The notes under the pieces were generated by a model. That model did not search any database. It worked only from the letters and a program-made list of their open reading frames with translations, and had not been told where the DNA came from. A program made the translations under genes and the position numbers. Shown in pieces: positions 5,906 to 14,193 of a DNA stretch of 27,099 nucleotides. Each line of letters begins with the position of its first letter. The stretch's first letter is position 1. Origin of the DNA: Pseudobutyrivibrio sp. (GTDB taxonomy: Bacteria; Bacillota_A; Clostridia; Lachnospirales; Lachnospiraceae); assembly GCA_024691465.1 (NCBI GenBank), contig JAILNO010000196.1, positions 1 through 27,099 on the forward strand. The letters run 5' to 3'.

Positions 5906-8728
5906 TTATTCCACTGCTTTTAGTGATTCTGTCATACTGATTTCATCAAGCCTTTTACCCATAAGTAAATCTATTATGAATGTGAATACTATGGTAAGCA
6001 CGAAGGCTATGCTATAGCTTAACACAGTGACTCTCACATCAAATGTAATCATATCCACCACTATCTCATGCATGATAAAGGCATGGAGCAGCTTGCCAAG
6101 CACCAGTCCCACTGCTGCTCCCATTACTGAGAGTATTATATTCTCTCTGAATACATAGGAGCTGGTCTCCTCCTTATAGAAACCTAGTACCTTGACAGTG
6201 GCAATCTCTCGTACTCTTTCTGATATATTAATATTGGTAAGATTATATACCACCACTGCAGCCAGTGCTATGGCACATCCTATTACCAGATATACTATTA
6301 TATTAAGACTCTCCATCATGCTATCTACACGCTCAAGCATGTCTACATTAGCTGATACCAAGGATATCTTCTTATCCTCCATGAGGGTGGCTCCTATCTC
6401 ATGGGCATCCCTGTCGCCCACATTGAGATATACATCCTTCTTGTCAGGCAGCTGACCTATGCCAGCCTCATAGCCATCTGTAGTCATATATATGTAATTA
6501 TTAATGAAATTCTGATTGATAGCTGCCACCCTGTAATTACATGGCGCAATATCATCGGAAGATATGGTTATGATATCTCCCACTTCTATATTATACCTGT
6601 CGCACAGCCCCTCATTAATAATAATCTCATCATCTGCCAGGTCAGCCAGTATGATGTCCCCTCCATCCTCATCATGCAGGTCATAGAAGCTGTCTATATT
6701 GGCATCTCTATCGTATACATTGAGGTAGATATTCTTAGTGTATCTGCCTGCCTTAAGATCCACTGAGGTGTGATAATACAATAGGTAGTCCTCCGTGCCA
6801 AATCCCAATTCCTTAAGTGAATCCACCTCATCCACTGCCCCATCCTTAAGAGTGATATCCACATCATACTTGGATATATTCGTGAATTGATTAACTGCTA
6901 TATCAGCGATGGAATCATATATTCCAAAACCCGCCACAAGCAGTGCCGTACATCCGCCTATGCCAAGCACCATCATTATGAGTCTGCCCTTATAGCGGAA
7001 TATATTCCTAAGACTAACCTTCTTAAGGAACTTCAGCCTGTTCCAGAAGAATGGTATATACTCGAGAAAGATACGCTTGCCCGCCTTAGGCGCCTTAGGC
7101 CTCATAAGGGAAGCAGCCATCTCTCCCATTTCATACTTGCATGAGAGAAAAGTTACGCCCACCGAACAGATAAAGGCTACCACGAAGCTGATGATAAGCA
7201 TAGGTACACTGAAGTAGTAATCTATCTCAGAGGTGTTGTACATCATCTCATAGGCAAACCATATAGCCTTAGGGAAAGCCACCGTTCCTGCTATGAAACC
7301 TATCACTGCTCCTATAAATGCTGCAGAGCCTGAGTAGGAAATGAACTTAGCCATAATGGCCCCGTTGCTATATCCTAGAGCCTTAAGTACACCTATCTGG
7401 GTGCGCTGATCCTCCACCATCCTGTTCATGGTGGTCATACATACTAAAGCAGCTACCAGGAAGAAGAATATCGGAAATACGTTAGCAATAGCCCCCACTA
7501 TAGATGAGTCATTCTCGAAGCATACATATCCTACATTACTATCTCTTCCAAGCAGATAGGTAGATGCCTCCTCTATATCTGCTATCTCATCCTCAGCATC
7601 AGCTATCTTATCTTCAGCATCTGCTATCTCAGTATTGAATTCCTCTAATCCCTCCTCGTAGGATGCCAAGCCTTCCTCATAGGATGCGTATCCTTTTGCA
7701 TACTCATCTCTAGCTGTGGCAAGCCCGCTCTGAAGGGTATAGAGAGTGGCACTATACTGCTGATATGTCTCACCAGTCATCTGATTGATAAGCATCTGAT
7801 CTAAGGCGGCCTTAAGTTCCATCTCTTGAGCCTCATACTCCGCTATCTGCGCCTTGGCAGCATCCAGCTCAGATTTAGCATCATCTAGATTAGCCTTGGC
7901 CTCATCCAATTCTGCCTGGCCATCTGCCCTGCTGGTCTCAAGCTCTTCCTTGGCATCATCCAACTCATCAGTAGCCTCCGCTATAATCCTGTCATATCTG
8001 TTGATAGCGACCTCATCCAAGGCCTGCTTAAGATCATCCTCAGTATCATCAATCAAGTCATTATATTCATCTGAATACAGAGGCAGATCACTATCCAGCT
8101 TCACATAACAATCAGTGTAGATATCTGTGTCGAATCCACCCTCATTGATATACATGAATCCCTCTAATACACCGCTTCCCAGGGAAGTACTTCCCCTCTC
8201 ATACTGAATATACAGTGGTGATTTGGCAGTGCCCACCACGGTGTATTCCTTATACTTGAAGTGTTCCCTGTCCTCGGAATCGTTACTTGATGATATGAGT
8301 ATCTTCTGTCCTATGATGGATGAGTCATACAGGTATGAATCCACCAGACACTCATCATCCTCCACAGGCATGGTTCCCTCCACAAGCACTAAATTATTAA
8401 TGCTATGAGGTATACTGATAGCCTTAACCACATGGGAAGCAGCATACACATCCACTATTATGTCAAAAGCAATGGATTCCTCCACCGCTCTGGCCACAAT
8501 ATGCTCTTTCAAATATTCAATATCCTCTTCCTCAAATCCTAGGGAAGATATCAACCTGTAGTCATAGAAATTATTGTCTGTAAGATACTTAAGCATAGAC
8601 TCTCGCATGGCAGGGTCTGTCACCTTAAGTCCCGCAAAGAATCCCACTCCCAGAGCTATTATTAATACCAGCGCTATATATCGACCTATCGTCTCTTTTA
8701 TCTCTCTAATACTTGATAAAGCTAACAT
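5906..8728 (-). CDS. Large FtsX-type ABC transporter permease with coiled-coil extracytoplasmic domain
   Basis: Permease of 940 residues, partner of the ATPase encoded 24 nt upstream. It begins with TM helix about 16-34, followed by an extracytoplasmic region that includes a long Ala/Glu/Asp-rich coiled coil (about 245-387) with short tandem repeats such as SYEEGLA and IADAED. A first FtsX-like block follows (about 415-535: IFFFLVAALVCMTTMNRM, then QIGVLKALGYSNGAIM). A membrane helix near 585-603 precedes a second extracytoplasmic domain, and a second FtsX-like block (REIATVKVLGFYKEETSSYV) with terminal helices closes the protein. Two FtsX blocks joined in one chain resemble MacB-like permeases in Firmicutes that act as mechanotransducers or lipid/peptide exporters. 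The substrate is unknown. No outer-membrane or adaptor partner is encoded nearby, as expected for a Gram-positive. Confidence 0.9.
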   Translation of the reverse strand: MLALSSIREIKETIGRYIALVLIIALGVGFFAGLKVTDPAMRESMLKYLTDNNFYDYRLISSLGFEEEDIEYLKEHIVARAVEESIAFDIIVDVYAASHVVKAISIPHSINNLVLVEGTMPVEDDECLVDSYLYDSSIIGQKILISSSNDSEDREHFKYKEYTVVGTAKSPLYIQYERGSTSLGSGVLEGFMYINEGGFDTDIYTDCYVKLDSDLPLYSDEYNDLIDDTEDDLKQALDEVAINRYDRIIAEATDELDDAKEELETSRADGQAELDEAKANLDDAKSELDAAKAQIAEYEAQEMELKAALDQMLINQMTGETYQQYSATLYTLQSGLATARDEYAKGYASYEEGLASYEEGLEEFNTEIADAEDKIADAEDEIADIEEASTYLLGRDSNVGYVCFENDSSIVGAIANVFPIFFFLVAALVCMTTMNRMVEDQRTQIGVLKALGYSNGAIMAKFISYSGSAAFIGAVIGFIAGTVAFPKAIWFAYEMMYNTSEIDYYFSVPMLIISFVVAFICSVGVTFLSCKYEMGEMAASLMRPKAPKAGKRIFLEYIPFFWNRLKFLKKVSLRNIFRYKGRLIMMVLGIGGCTALLVAGFGIYDSIADIAVNQFTNISKYDVDITLKDGAVDEVDSLKELGFGTEDYLLYYHTSVDLKAGRYTKNIYLNVYDRDANIDSFYDLHDEDGGDIILADLADDEIIINEGLCDRYNIEVGDIITISSDDIAPCNYRVAAINQNFINNYIYMTTDGYEAGIGQLPDKKDVYLNVGDRDAHEIGATLMEDKKISLVSANVDMLERVDSMMESLNIIVYLVIGCAIALAAVVVYNLTNINISERVREIATVKVLGFYKEETSSYVFRENIILSVMGAAVGLVLGKLLHAFIMHEIVVDMITFDVRVTVLSYSIAFVLTIVFTFIIDLLMGKRLDEISMTESLKAVE

Positions 8729-8752
8729 ATCTCATTCCTATAGCAATTACTA

Positions 8753-9454
8753 TTACCACTCAATCTCATCCACACTCTTAGGGTTAGGATTAATCCTCAT
8801 ATCCGCCACCGTGCCTGACTTCACAGTGATAACTCTGTCAGCCATAGCTGTAAGTGCGTGATTATGAGTGATTACCACAACAGTCTTGTTATTGTTCTTG
8901 CAGGTATCCTGAAGCAGCTTAAGAACAGAGCGACCTGTGGTATCATCCAGAGCACCTGTAGGCTCATCACACAGGAGTAACTTAGGATTCTTGGCAAGAG
9001 CTCTGGCTATAGCTACACGCTGCTGCTCTCCACCAGATAATTGGGCTGGGAAATTGTTCATGCGCTCCTCAAGTCCCACCTCCTTAAGAATCTCCTCCGC
9101 GGGAATAGGATCTTTACATATCTGGGCGGCCAGCTCCACATTCTCCTTTGCCGTGAGGTTACCCACCAGATTATAGAACTGGAATACGAATCCCACATCA
9201 TACCTTCTGTAGCTGGTCAATTCTCTCTTAGAATATCCTGATACATCCCTATCTGCTAAGTACACACCACCTGCTGTAAGAGTATCCATTCCTCCTAATA
9301 TGTTTAGTATAGTGGTCTTGCCTGCCCCCGAGGCTCCTACAATAATGCAGAATTCCCCCTCTTCTATTTCGAAATTAACATCATGAAGTGCTTCTATTCG
9401 CACCTCACCTGTCTTATATATCTTTCCAACATTCTTAAACTCTACAAAAGCCAT
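8753..9454 (-). CDS. ABC transporter ATP-binding protein (LolD/MacB-like)
   Basis: ATPase of 233 residues that powers the FtsX-type permease encoded next. Visible elements: Walker [10 protein letters not shown] (40-48), Q-loop near FVFQFYNLV, signature LSGGEQQR (139-146), Walker B LLLCDEP (159-165) followed by TGALD, and the switch histidine in VVITHN. The [14 protein letters not shown] segment is typical of the LolD/MacB/FtsE class. The ATG at 9454 has GGAGG seven bases upstream. It is the first gene of a two-gene transport operon, diverging from the transglutaminase-like gene across a 186-bp spacer. Confidence 0.95.
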   Translation of the reverse strand: MAFVEFKNVGKIYKTGEVRIEALHDVNFEIEEGEFCIIVGASGAGKTTILNILGGMDTLTAGGVYLADRDVSGYSKRELTSYRRYDVGFVFQFYNLVGNLTAKENVELAAQICKDPIPAEEILKEVGLEERMNNFPAQLSGGEQQRVAIARALAKNPKLLLCDEPTGALDDTTGRSVLKLLQDTCKNNNKTVVVITHNHALTAMADRVITVKSGTVADMRINPNPKSVDEIEW

Positions 9455-9539
9455 ACACTACCTCCATAATATCCGAAGTGGCTGATTAATATTCATAATA
9501 CCATCATTGTGTGTAATATTGGCGAAAAATTGCTGTTAT

Positions 9540-9571
9540 CTGAATTTTATGTGTTGGCTGCCTGAATTTTA
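9540..9571. repeat. Pair of 10-bp direct repeats in the divergent promoter region
   Basis: CTGAATTTTA occurs at 9540-9549 and again at 9562-9571, exactly 22 bp apart, about two helical turns. The pair lies between the divergent ABC ATPase and transglutaminase-like genes, so it could be a regulator binding site for either. Nothing else clear is seen in this spacer. Confidence 0.35.
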
Positions 9572-9640
9572 GCTCCTACCTAGTGATTAATTTATTTGTC
9601 GCGGATATAATGATGGCAAATCTTACAAGAGAGGTGTTTC

Positions 9641-10894
9641 ATGAAAAAGAGAGTTGGTGCATTTCTAAAAGGAATAATAATAGCATTCTCAGTAATAATA
9701 CTAACTGAGGGTTTAGTCCTCTACGGCCTACCTATGCTAGGTATCAATGTTGAGGATACCATTACTTATGTTACTGAGACTATTTCTGCTGCTAAGAATT
9801 TCTTCACAGGGAATAATATCGTAGAAGCTTCCTCTAGCAACAGTCATATCCTTAAAGGCGGACCTATGGAAGGAAAGGGCTCACCTTTAGATTCCTCTTC
9901 CCTAGATGCCCCTGCAAATACTGGTGAAGAATATACCTTTGATAGTACTACTTACCCCTACAGAGCCTTGTTAAGTGAGGATGCTCAAGAAGTATATAAC
10001 CAGATATATTCCAACGCTCTCGTATACAACACCGATACCTTCACACTTGTTAACAGTCTGTCGGAGGATGTACTTTGCTCTACCATGAATTGCATGTTCA
10101 ATGATCATCCAGAACTATTCTGGCTCAATACTTCATATAAGTATGGCTATAACTCTAATGGTCAGGTGGTACAGGTACAATTGAGTTATGGTATCTCAAG
10201 TGAAGATTTAGACTCGGCTTCTAGCGCATTTAATAGCAGTGTCTCTACCATTGTTGAGGCAGCCATGACCTATTCTTCTGACATAGAAAAAGAATTATAT
10301 ATACATGATGCTATCTGTGATTTAGCCACTTATGACAGTTCTGCCAGCCTGAATCAGAGTTCTTACTCCGCTCTTGTGACTAATTCCAGCGTATGCGCAG
10401 GCTATTCCAGAGCTTTTCAGTACGCGTGCCAAGAGGCAGGGTTAACCTGCTACTATCTCACAGGAACAGCTTCTGGGGGAGATCATGCCTGGAATATTAT
10501 CTCGATTGACGGCGACTTCTATAATGTGGATTGTACTTGGGATGATTCTATCTCTGAAAGTTACGGTTCATCCGTATATACGTATTTTAATCTGACTGAC
10601 TCGGAAATATCCAAAGACCATACCCGCTCGGAATTAGCGTCACTTTTGCCTAGCTGTACTGCTACTGAGATGAGTTACACTAATGTGTATGGATCAACTG
10701 TTGAAATAGATGATGTCACCACAGGTGATGGCGGCCAGATAACTGATGGCAACTTCACTATACAGGAACCTACAGAGCCAGTTACAGATTGGCATGACGG
10801 CCCTGCCCCTGACATGAATGAGAACATGCAGATGATGCCTATGGAGCAAAAAAGAGGCCCAGGCGGAATGAATCCGCCAAAGGGCCCCCAATAG
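9641..10894 (+). CDS. Membrane-anchored transglutaminase-like (papain-fold) protein
   Basis: A 417-residue protein with a basic N-terminus and a hydrophobic helix (about 9-32) acting as signal anchor or signal peptide, so most of the chain is extracytoplasmic. Residues 55-105 are Ser/Gly/Pro-rich and probably a linker. The transglutaminase-like core (about 215-305) shows the full Cys-His-Asp set: C252 in VCAGYSRAF, H282 in DHAWN and D297 in NVDCTWDD. Such proteins are usually thiol proteases or peptide-modifying enzymes acting at the cell wall; the substrate here is unknown. The tail (about 375-417) is rich in Pro, Met and Gly, and its last codons coincide with the terminator hairpin of the convergent pgm gene. 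The ATG follows GAGGTG at good spacing. It diverges from the ABC operon. Confidence 0.85.
   Translation: MKKRVGAFLKGIIIAFSVIILTEGLVLYGLPMLGINVEDTITYVTETISAAKNFFTGNNIVEASSSNSHILKGGPMEGKGSPLDSSSLDAPANTGEEYTFDSTTYPYRALLSEDAQEVYNQIYSNALVYNTDTFTLVNSLSEDVLCSTMNCMFNDHPELFWLNTSYKYGYNSNGQVVQVQLSYGISSEDLDSASSAFNSSVSTIVEAAMTYSSDIEKELYIHDAICDLATYDSSASLNQSSYSALVTNSSVCAGYSRAFQYACQEAGLTCYYLTGTASGGDHAWNIISIDGDFYNVDCTWDDSISESYGSSVYTYFNLTDSEISKDHTRSELASLLPSCTATEMSYTNVYGSTVEIDDVTTGDGGQITDGNFTIQEPTEPVTDWHDGPAPDMNENMQMMPMEQKRGPGGMNPPKGPQ
10856..10886 (-). terminator. Terminator of pgm, embedded in the 3' end of the convergent coding region
   Basis: GGCCC/GGGCC forms an outer stem and GGCGGA-ATGAA-TCCGCC an inner stem. 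On the minus strand the hairpin is followed by CTTTTTTGC (complement of the A-run near 10847-10853). It therefore ends pgm transcripts while also encoding the last residues of the transglutaminase-like protein. Confidence 0.8.
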
Positions 10895-10901
10895 AAACTA
10901 A

Positions 10902-12596
10902 TTATTCAACTGAATTAATGAGAGCGAATATCTCATCCTTAATAGCTGCATTGACCTTGAGAGCATTCTCTCTGGAGTCCTGATTAGAGTAGAAATAGAA
11001 CTTAATCTTAGGCTCTGTACCTGAAGGTCTGATTGCAAACCATGAACCATTGTCTAAGAATAGACGGATGGCATTCTGTGCTGGAATGTCCTCATAGCCA
11101 TTGATATAGTCGATGACCTTATCTACCTTAGCACCAGCAACTGATGTAGGCATGTTCTCTCTGAACCACTTCATCATGCGCTGTATACGCTGGGCTCCAG
11201 GGATACCCTCTAGGATAATATTAGGCTCGTCCTCTGCGAAGAATCCGTACTTAGCATATATCTCCTGAAGTACATCCCAGAGAGTCTTGCCCTGCTTACG
11301 ATAGTAAGCAGCTGCCTCAGCTACCATCATACCTGCTGATATACCGTCCTTATCACGGATATCCTCACATATAGCATAACCAACTGACTCTTCATAACCG
11401 AATAGATACTGATATCCATTCTCGTGGAGATATGGAATCTTGCCACAGATATTCTTAAATCCTGTAAGAGTCTCAAACATCTCTACTCCATAAGCCTTAG
11501 CCATAATGGTAGAAAGTGTAGATGTAACAATAGACTTAACCATAGCACCCTTCTTAGGAAGTGTGCCTGCATCCTTGTGACCCTCCAGTACATAGTTAAC
11601 TAACAGATAACCTGTCTGGTTACCATTAAGTGGTACGTAATTACCCTGGCTATCACGGATCTCAATAGCGAATCTGTCTGCATCTGGATCAGTAGCCATA
11701 AGAAGCTCAGCTCCGAACTTGCGACCATACTCCTCAGAGAGCTTGAATGCCTTAGGATCCTCTGGATTAGGATATCCTACAGTGGTGAAGTTAGGATCTG
11801 GATTCTCCTGCTCTGGAACGATAGTCCAGTTAGAGAAGCCTCTGTCATTGAGCATCTGTCTAAATGGAATAGAACCACAGCCATTGAGTGGTGTGTATAC
11901 AAGAGGGATGCTTAGATCTAACTCATCACCCTCATGGATAGCAAGTGCTTCTATCTTATCAAGGTACTCTCTATCATACTCTGCACCCAGCACAGTAATC
12001 AGACCTGACTTAACACCCTCATCGAAATCAGACTTCTTGATACCATTCCAGATATCTACAGCATTGATGCAAGCAGTCATACCATCTGCAATCTCAGATG
12101 ACACCTGACAACCATCATCCCAGTATGCCTTGTATCCATTATATTCCTTAGGATTGTGGCTAGCTGTAATATTGATACCTGACACAGTACCCAGTCTCCT
12201 AATCATGTATGCAAGCTCTGGTGTAGGTCTAAGGTCAGGGAACACATATACCTTGATTCCATTGGCAGCGAATATACCAGCAGCCAGATGTGAGAATTCC
12301 TTAGAGAAATGTCTAGGGTCATGGGCGATTACAACACCCTTTTCCATAGCTTCCTTACCCTTAGATGCTATATATGCAGCAACACCCTGAGTAGCTTTTC
12401 CTACAGTGTAGAAATTCATACGGTTAGTACCAGCACCAACCTTACCTCTAAGACCTGCTGTACCAAAGGAGAGATCCTGATAGAATCTATCCTCGATTTC
12501 TTTTTCATCGCTGGCTATGTTATTAAGCTCAGCCTTAAGTGGATCAGAATCTGCTAGATTCTGCAGCCATTCATTATACCTTGACTTATAATCCAT
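10902..12596 (-). CDS. pgm: Phosphoglucomutase/phosphomannomutase (alpha-D-phosphohexomutase)
   Basis: Cytosolic enzyme of 564 residues interconverting hexose-1- and hexose-6-phosphates, supplying glucose-1-phosphate for nucleotide sugars and glycogen or returning it to glycolysis. Family motifs: FGTAGLRGKVG (about 44-54), catalytic phosphoserine S146 in ITASHNPKEYNGYK, metal loop ATDPDADRFA, substrate loop GYEESVGYA and phosphate-binding RPSGTEPKIKFYF near the C-terminus. The length fits the PgcA-like Firmicute group. AGGAGG stands before the ATG. The gene starts 33 nt after the cation efflux gene, with a hairpin covering that gene's stop codon, so it may use a promoter overlapping that hairpin. 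The gene name is given by family; glucose versus mannose preference cannot be read from sequence. Confidence 0.94.
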   Translation of the reverse strand: MDYKSRYNEWLQNLADSDPLKAELNNIASDEKEIEDRFYQDLSFGTAGLRGKVGAGTNRMNFYTVGKATQGVAAYIASKGKEAMEKGVVIAHDPRHFSKEFSHLAAGIFAANGIKVYVFPDLRPTPELAYMIRRLGTVSGINITASHNPKEYNGYKAYWDDGCQVSSEIADGMTACINAVDIWNGIKKSDFDEGVKSGLITVLGAEYDREYLDKIEALAIHEGDELDLSIPLVYTPLNGCGSIPFRQMLNDRGFSNWTIVPEQENPDPNFTTVGYPNPEDPKAFKLSEEYGRKFGAELLMATDPDADRFAIEIRDSQGNYVPLNGNQTGYLLVNYVLEGHKDAGTLPKKGAMVKSIVTSTLSTIMAKAYGVEMFETLTGFKNICGKIPYLHENGYQYLFGYEESVGYAICEDIRDKDGISAGMMVAEAAAYYRKQGKTLWDVLQEIYAKYGFFAEDEPNIILEGIPGAQRIQRMMKWFRENMPTSVAGAKVDKVIDYINGYEDIPAQNAIRLFLDNGSWFAIRPSGTEPKIKFYFYSNQDSRENALKVNAAIKDEIFALINSVE

Positions 12597-12617
12597 TTTT
12601 ACCTCCTAAAAAGTTAT

Positions 12618-12640
12618 TAAGCGACTTTATCAGTCGCTTA
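12618..12640 (-). terminator. Hairpin overlapping the stop codon of the cation efflux gene
   Basis: On the minus strand TAAGCGACT-GATAA-AGTCGCTTA forms a nine-pair stem with the TGA stop codon spanning the stem-loop junction. AATAACTTTTT follows. It ends about 21 nt before the pgm start codon. Confidence 0.65.
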
Positions 12641-13736
12641 AATCAATATCTAAATTAAGATTAAGTTCATACTGAGGATACTCAGACCTCATGTCATCAC
12701 AAATCTTATTAAATAATTGCTTCCTGTCTGGTGCTTCGAAGCTAATGACTATATCGAAGCTGACGTACTTCTTAGCTTCATCTAAGAAGAAGCCATGTAT
12801 CTGCTTAACATAGTCGTATTTCTTAACAAACTTAGACATCTCCTTGCGAAGAATATCTGCAGGTGAGTCCTTCTTGTTCTTGCAGTATATACCGATACCC
12901 TCTAGCAATACTCCAGTCTTTTCAAGTACATCATGGGTAATCTGTCTCTGAAGCTGATCCAAGTGAGCCATATCCATATCCTCATCTACCTCAATGTGGA
13001 TGGAACCTACATATCGCTCTGGTCCATAGTTGTGGAGACTCAGATCATATGCTCCAAGTACTGCACTGTAATTGGCAACTGCACGCTTCACATCATGAGA
13101 AAGGGAAGCTTCCACTCTCTCTCCTAATATATGAGAGATGGTATCTGATATCATATCATATCCAGATTTAATAATTATAATAGATATTATAGCTCCAAGC
13201 CAAGCCTCTAGACTAATACCTGAGATAATAAATATAATGGCTGCCACTAATGTGGATGCAGAGATGATGGAATCAAGCTTAGCATCCTCACCTGATGCTA
13301 CTAAAGAGCCTGATTTAACTTCCTCGCCCACCTTCTTAACATAAGTACCAAGCACTATCTTGACAAGTACAGCCACCGCCACGATAACTAAGCTTACAGT
13401 ATTGTAAGAAGGTGTGGATGGATCAATAATCTTCTTAATAGACTCTATCAACGATGTGATACCTGCATAAGATACAATGATGGCTATGATAGCAGCTGTA
13501 ATATACTCAACTCTACCATGTCCAAGTGGATGCTTCTTATCTGGCGCCTTATTGGCAAGCTTGGTTCCAATAATAGTAATCACAGAAGAAAGCGCATCAC
13601 TTAAGTTGTTAACAGCATCAAGCACGATGGCAATTGATCCTGTCACTGCGCCAACGATAGCTTTGAATAATGCAAGCAGACAGTTGGCTCCTATTCCTAT
13701 TACACTAGTTTGTACAATTTTTTTCTCTCTATTCAT
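12630..13736 (-). CDS. Cation diffusion facilitator (CDF) family metal efflux transporter
   Basis: Membrane transporter of 368 residues. The N-terminal part (about 10-205) carries the CDF helices. The metal-site residues appear to be N43 and D47 in NNLSD of TM2, and D151 and D155 in EDAKLD of TM5. The conserved HPLGHGRVEYI loop is present at about 69-79. The cytosolic domain (about 206-300) contains LHNYGPERYVGSIHIEVD, followed by a further C-terminal extension of about 70 residues. Having Asp rather than His in the TM5 motif resembles Mn/Fe-type rather than Zn-type members, but the metal is not settled. The start overlaps the XRE gene's ribosome binding region: only four bases separate the two genes, so they form an operon and the XRE protein may control it. 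Confidence 0.9.
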   Translation of the reverse strand: MNREKKIVQTSVIGIGANCLLALFKAIVGAVTGSIAIVLDAVNNLSDALSSVITIIGTKLANKAPDKKHPLGHGRVEYITAAIIAIIVSYAGITSLIESIKKIIDPSTPSYNTVSLVIVAVAVLVKIVLGTYVKKVGEEVKSGSLVASGEDAKLDSIISASTLVAAIIFIISGISLEAWLGAIISIIIIKSGYDMISDTISHILGERVEASLSHDVKRAVANYSAVLGAYDLSLHNYGPERYVGSIHIEVDEDMDMAHLDQLQRQITHDVLEKTGVLLEGIGIYCKNKKDSPADILRKEMSKFVKKYDYVKQIHGFFLDEAKKYVSFDIVISFEAPDRKQLFNKICDDMRSEYPQYELNLNLDIDLSD

Positions 13737-13740
13737 AATC

Positions 13741-14085
13741 CTACTTCTTGTTCTTCATATTCTTGACATATGTTCTAAGTTCTTCTTTGGTCTTTTTGTT
13801 GAGTTTCTCCATCTTCTTAAGGACCTCATACTCAGCGGTTCCCTCGCTGGCAATTAGGAAATCTACTTCCCCTGCGCCCTTAGATGGAATGGTGTCCTGC
13901 AGAAGCTCGAATGGAGACACATCCAGTACATCGCAAATAGACATGATCTTGTCTGAGGATGGATTGGTCTTCTTCCTCTTCCAATCACTGATAGTACTCT
14001 GAGCTATACCTGTACCTGCAGATAGCTCTAGCTGAGAAATCCCCTTCTCTTCCATCAATTTGAATACTCTCTCACTGATAATCAT
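13741..14085 (-). CDS. XRE-family helix-turn-helix regulator
   Basis: A 114-residue protein with an N-terminal HTH_3 domain (about 6-62), recognition helix around QSTISDWKRKK and a DVSPFELLQ end typical of Cro/CI-like folds. The C-terminal part (70-114) is charged and helical, with Lys-rich ends (MEKLNKKTKEELRTYVKNMKNKK region), and shows no ligand domain I recognise. The ATG is preceded by AGGGGG at suitable spacing. It is the first gene of an operon with the CDF transporter. A promoter with perfect TATAAT lies upstream, and a near-perfect dyad covers its expected transcription start, suggesting autoregulation. There is no toxin partner or phage gene beside it. Confidence 0.88.
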   Translation of the reverse strand: MIISERVFKLMEEKGISQLELSAGTGIAQSTISDWKRKKTNPSSDKIMSICDVLDVSPFELLQDTIPSKGAGEVDFLIASEGTAEYEVLKKMEKLNKKTKEELRTYVKNMKNKK

Positions 14086-14139
14086 AGTAATACCCCCTTT
14101 TTACATAACTTGAACTAAATCCCTTAACAATAATTACCT

Positions 14140-14153
14140 ATTGTATATACGAT
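14140..14153. promoter_or_regulatory. Candidate operator dyad for the XRE regulator
   Basis: ATTGTAT joined to ATACGAT is a 14-bp dyad with one mismatch, situated at the expected transcription start of the XRE/CDF promoter. A repressor bound here would block initiation. Operator role is inferred from position only. Confidence 0.4.
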
Positions 14154-14154
14154 A

Positions 14155-14182
14155 ATTATAACTTATTAAAAAAATCCTGCAA
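14155..14182 (-). promoter_or_regulatory. Sigma-A-type promoter for the XRE-CDF operon
   Basis: On the minus strand TTGCAG (14177-14182) and a perfect TATAAT (14155-14160) are 16 bp apart, giving a leader of about 60 nt. Confidence 0.5.
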
Positions 14183-14193
14183 TAAGTCACAAA

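Noticed and set aside
5906..9454. Bacitracin-type (BceAB) resistance module linked to the two-component system at 43-2318
   Set aside because: The permease has a different layout with a coiled coil and two extracytoplasmic domains, the kinase has a large extracytoplasmic sensor unlike BceS, and the loci are separated by several unrelated genes.
9641..10894. Sortase or pilin substrate
   Set aside because: There is no LPxTG-type signal or C-terminal membrane anchor. The core has the transglutaminase-like Cys-His-Asp set instead.
13741..14085. XRE gene as an antitoxin or phage repressor
   Set aside because: The partner gene is a metal transporter, not a toxin, and no integrase or phage structural gene is nearby.
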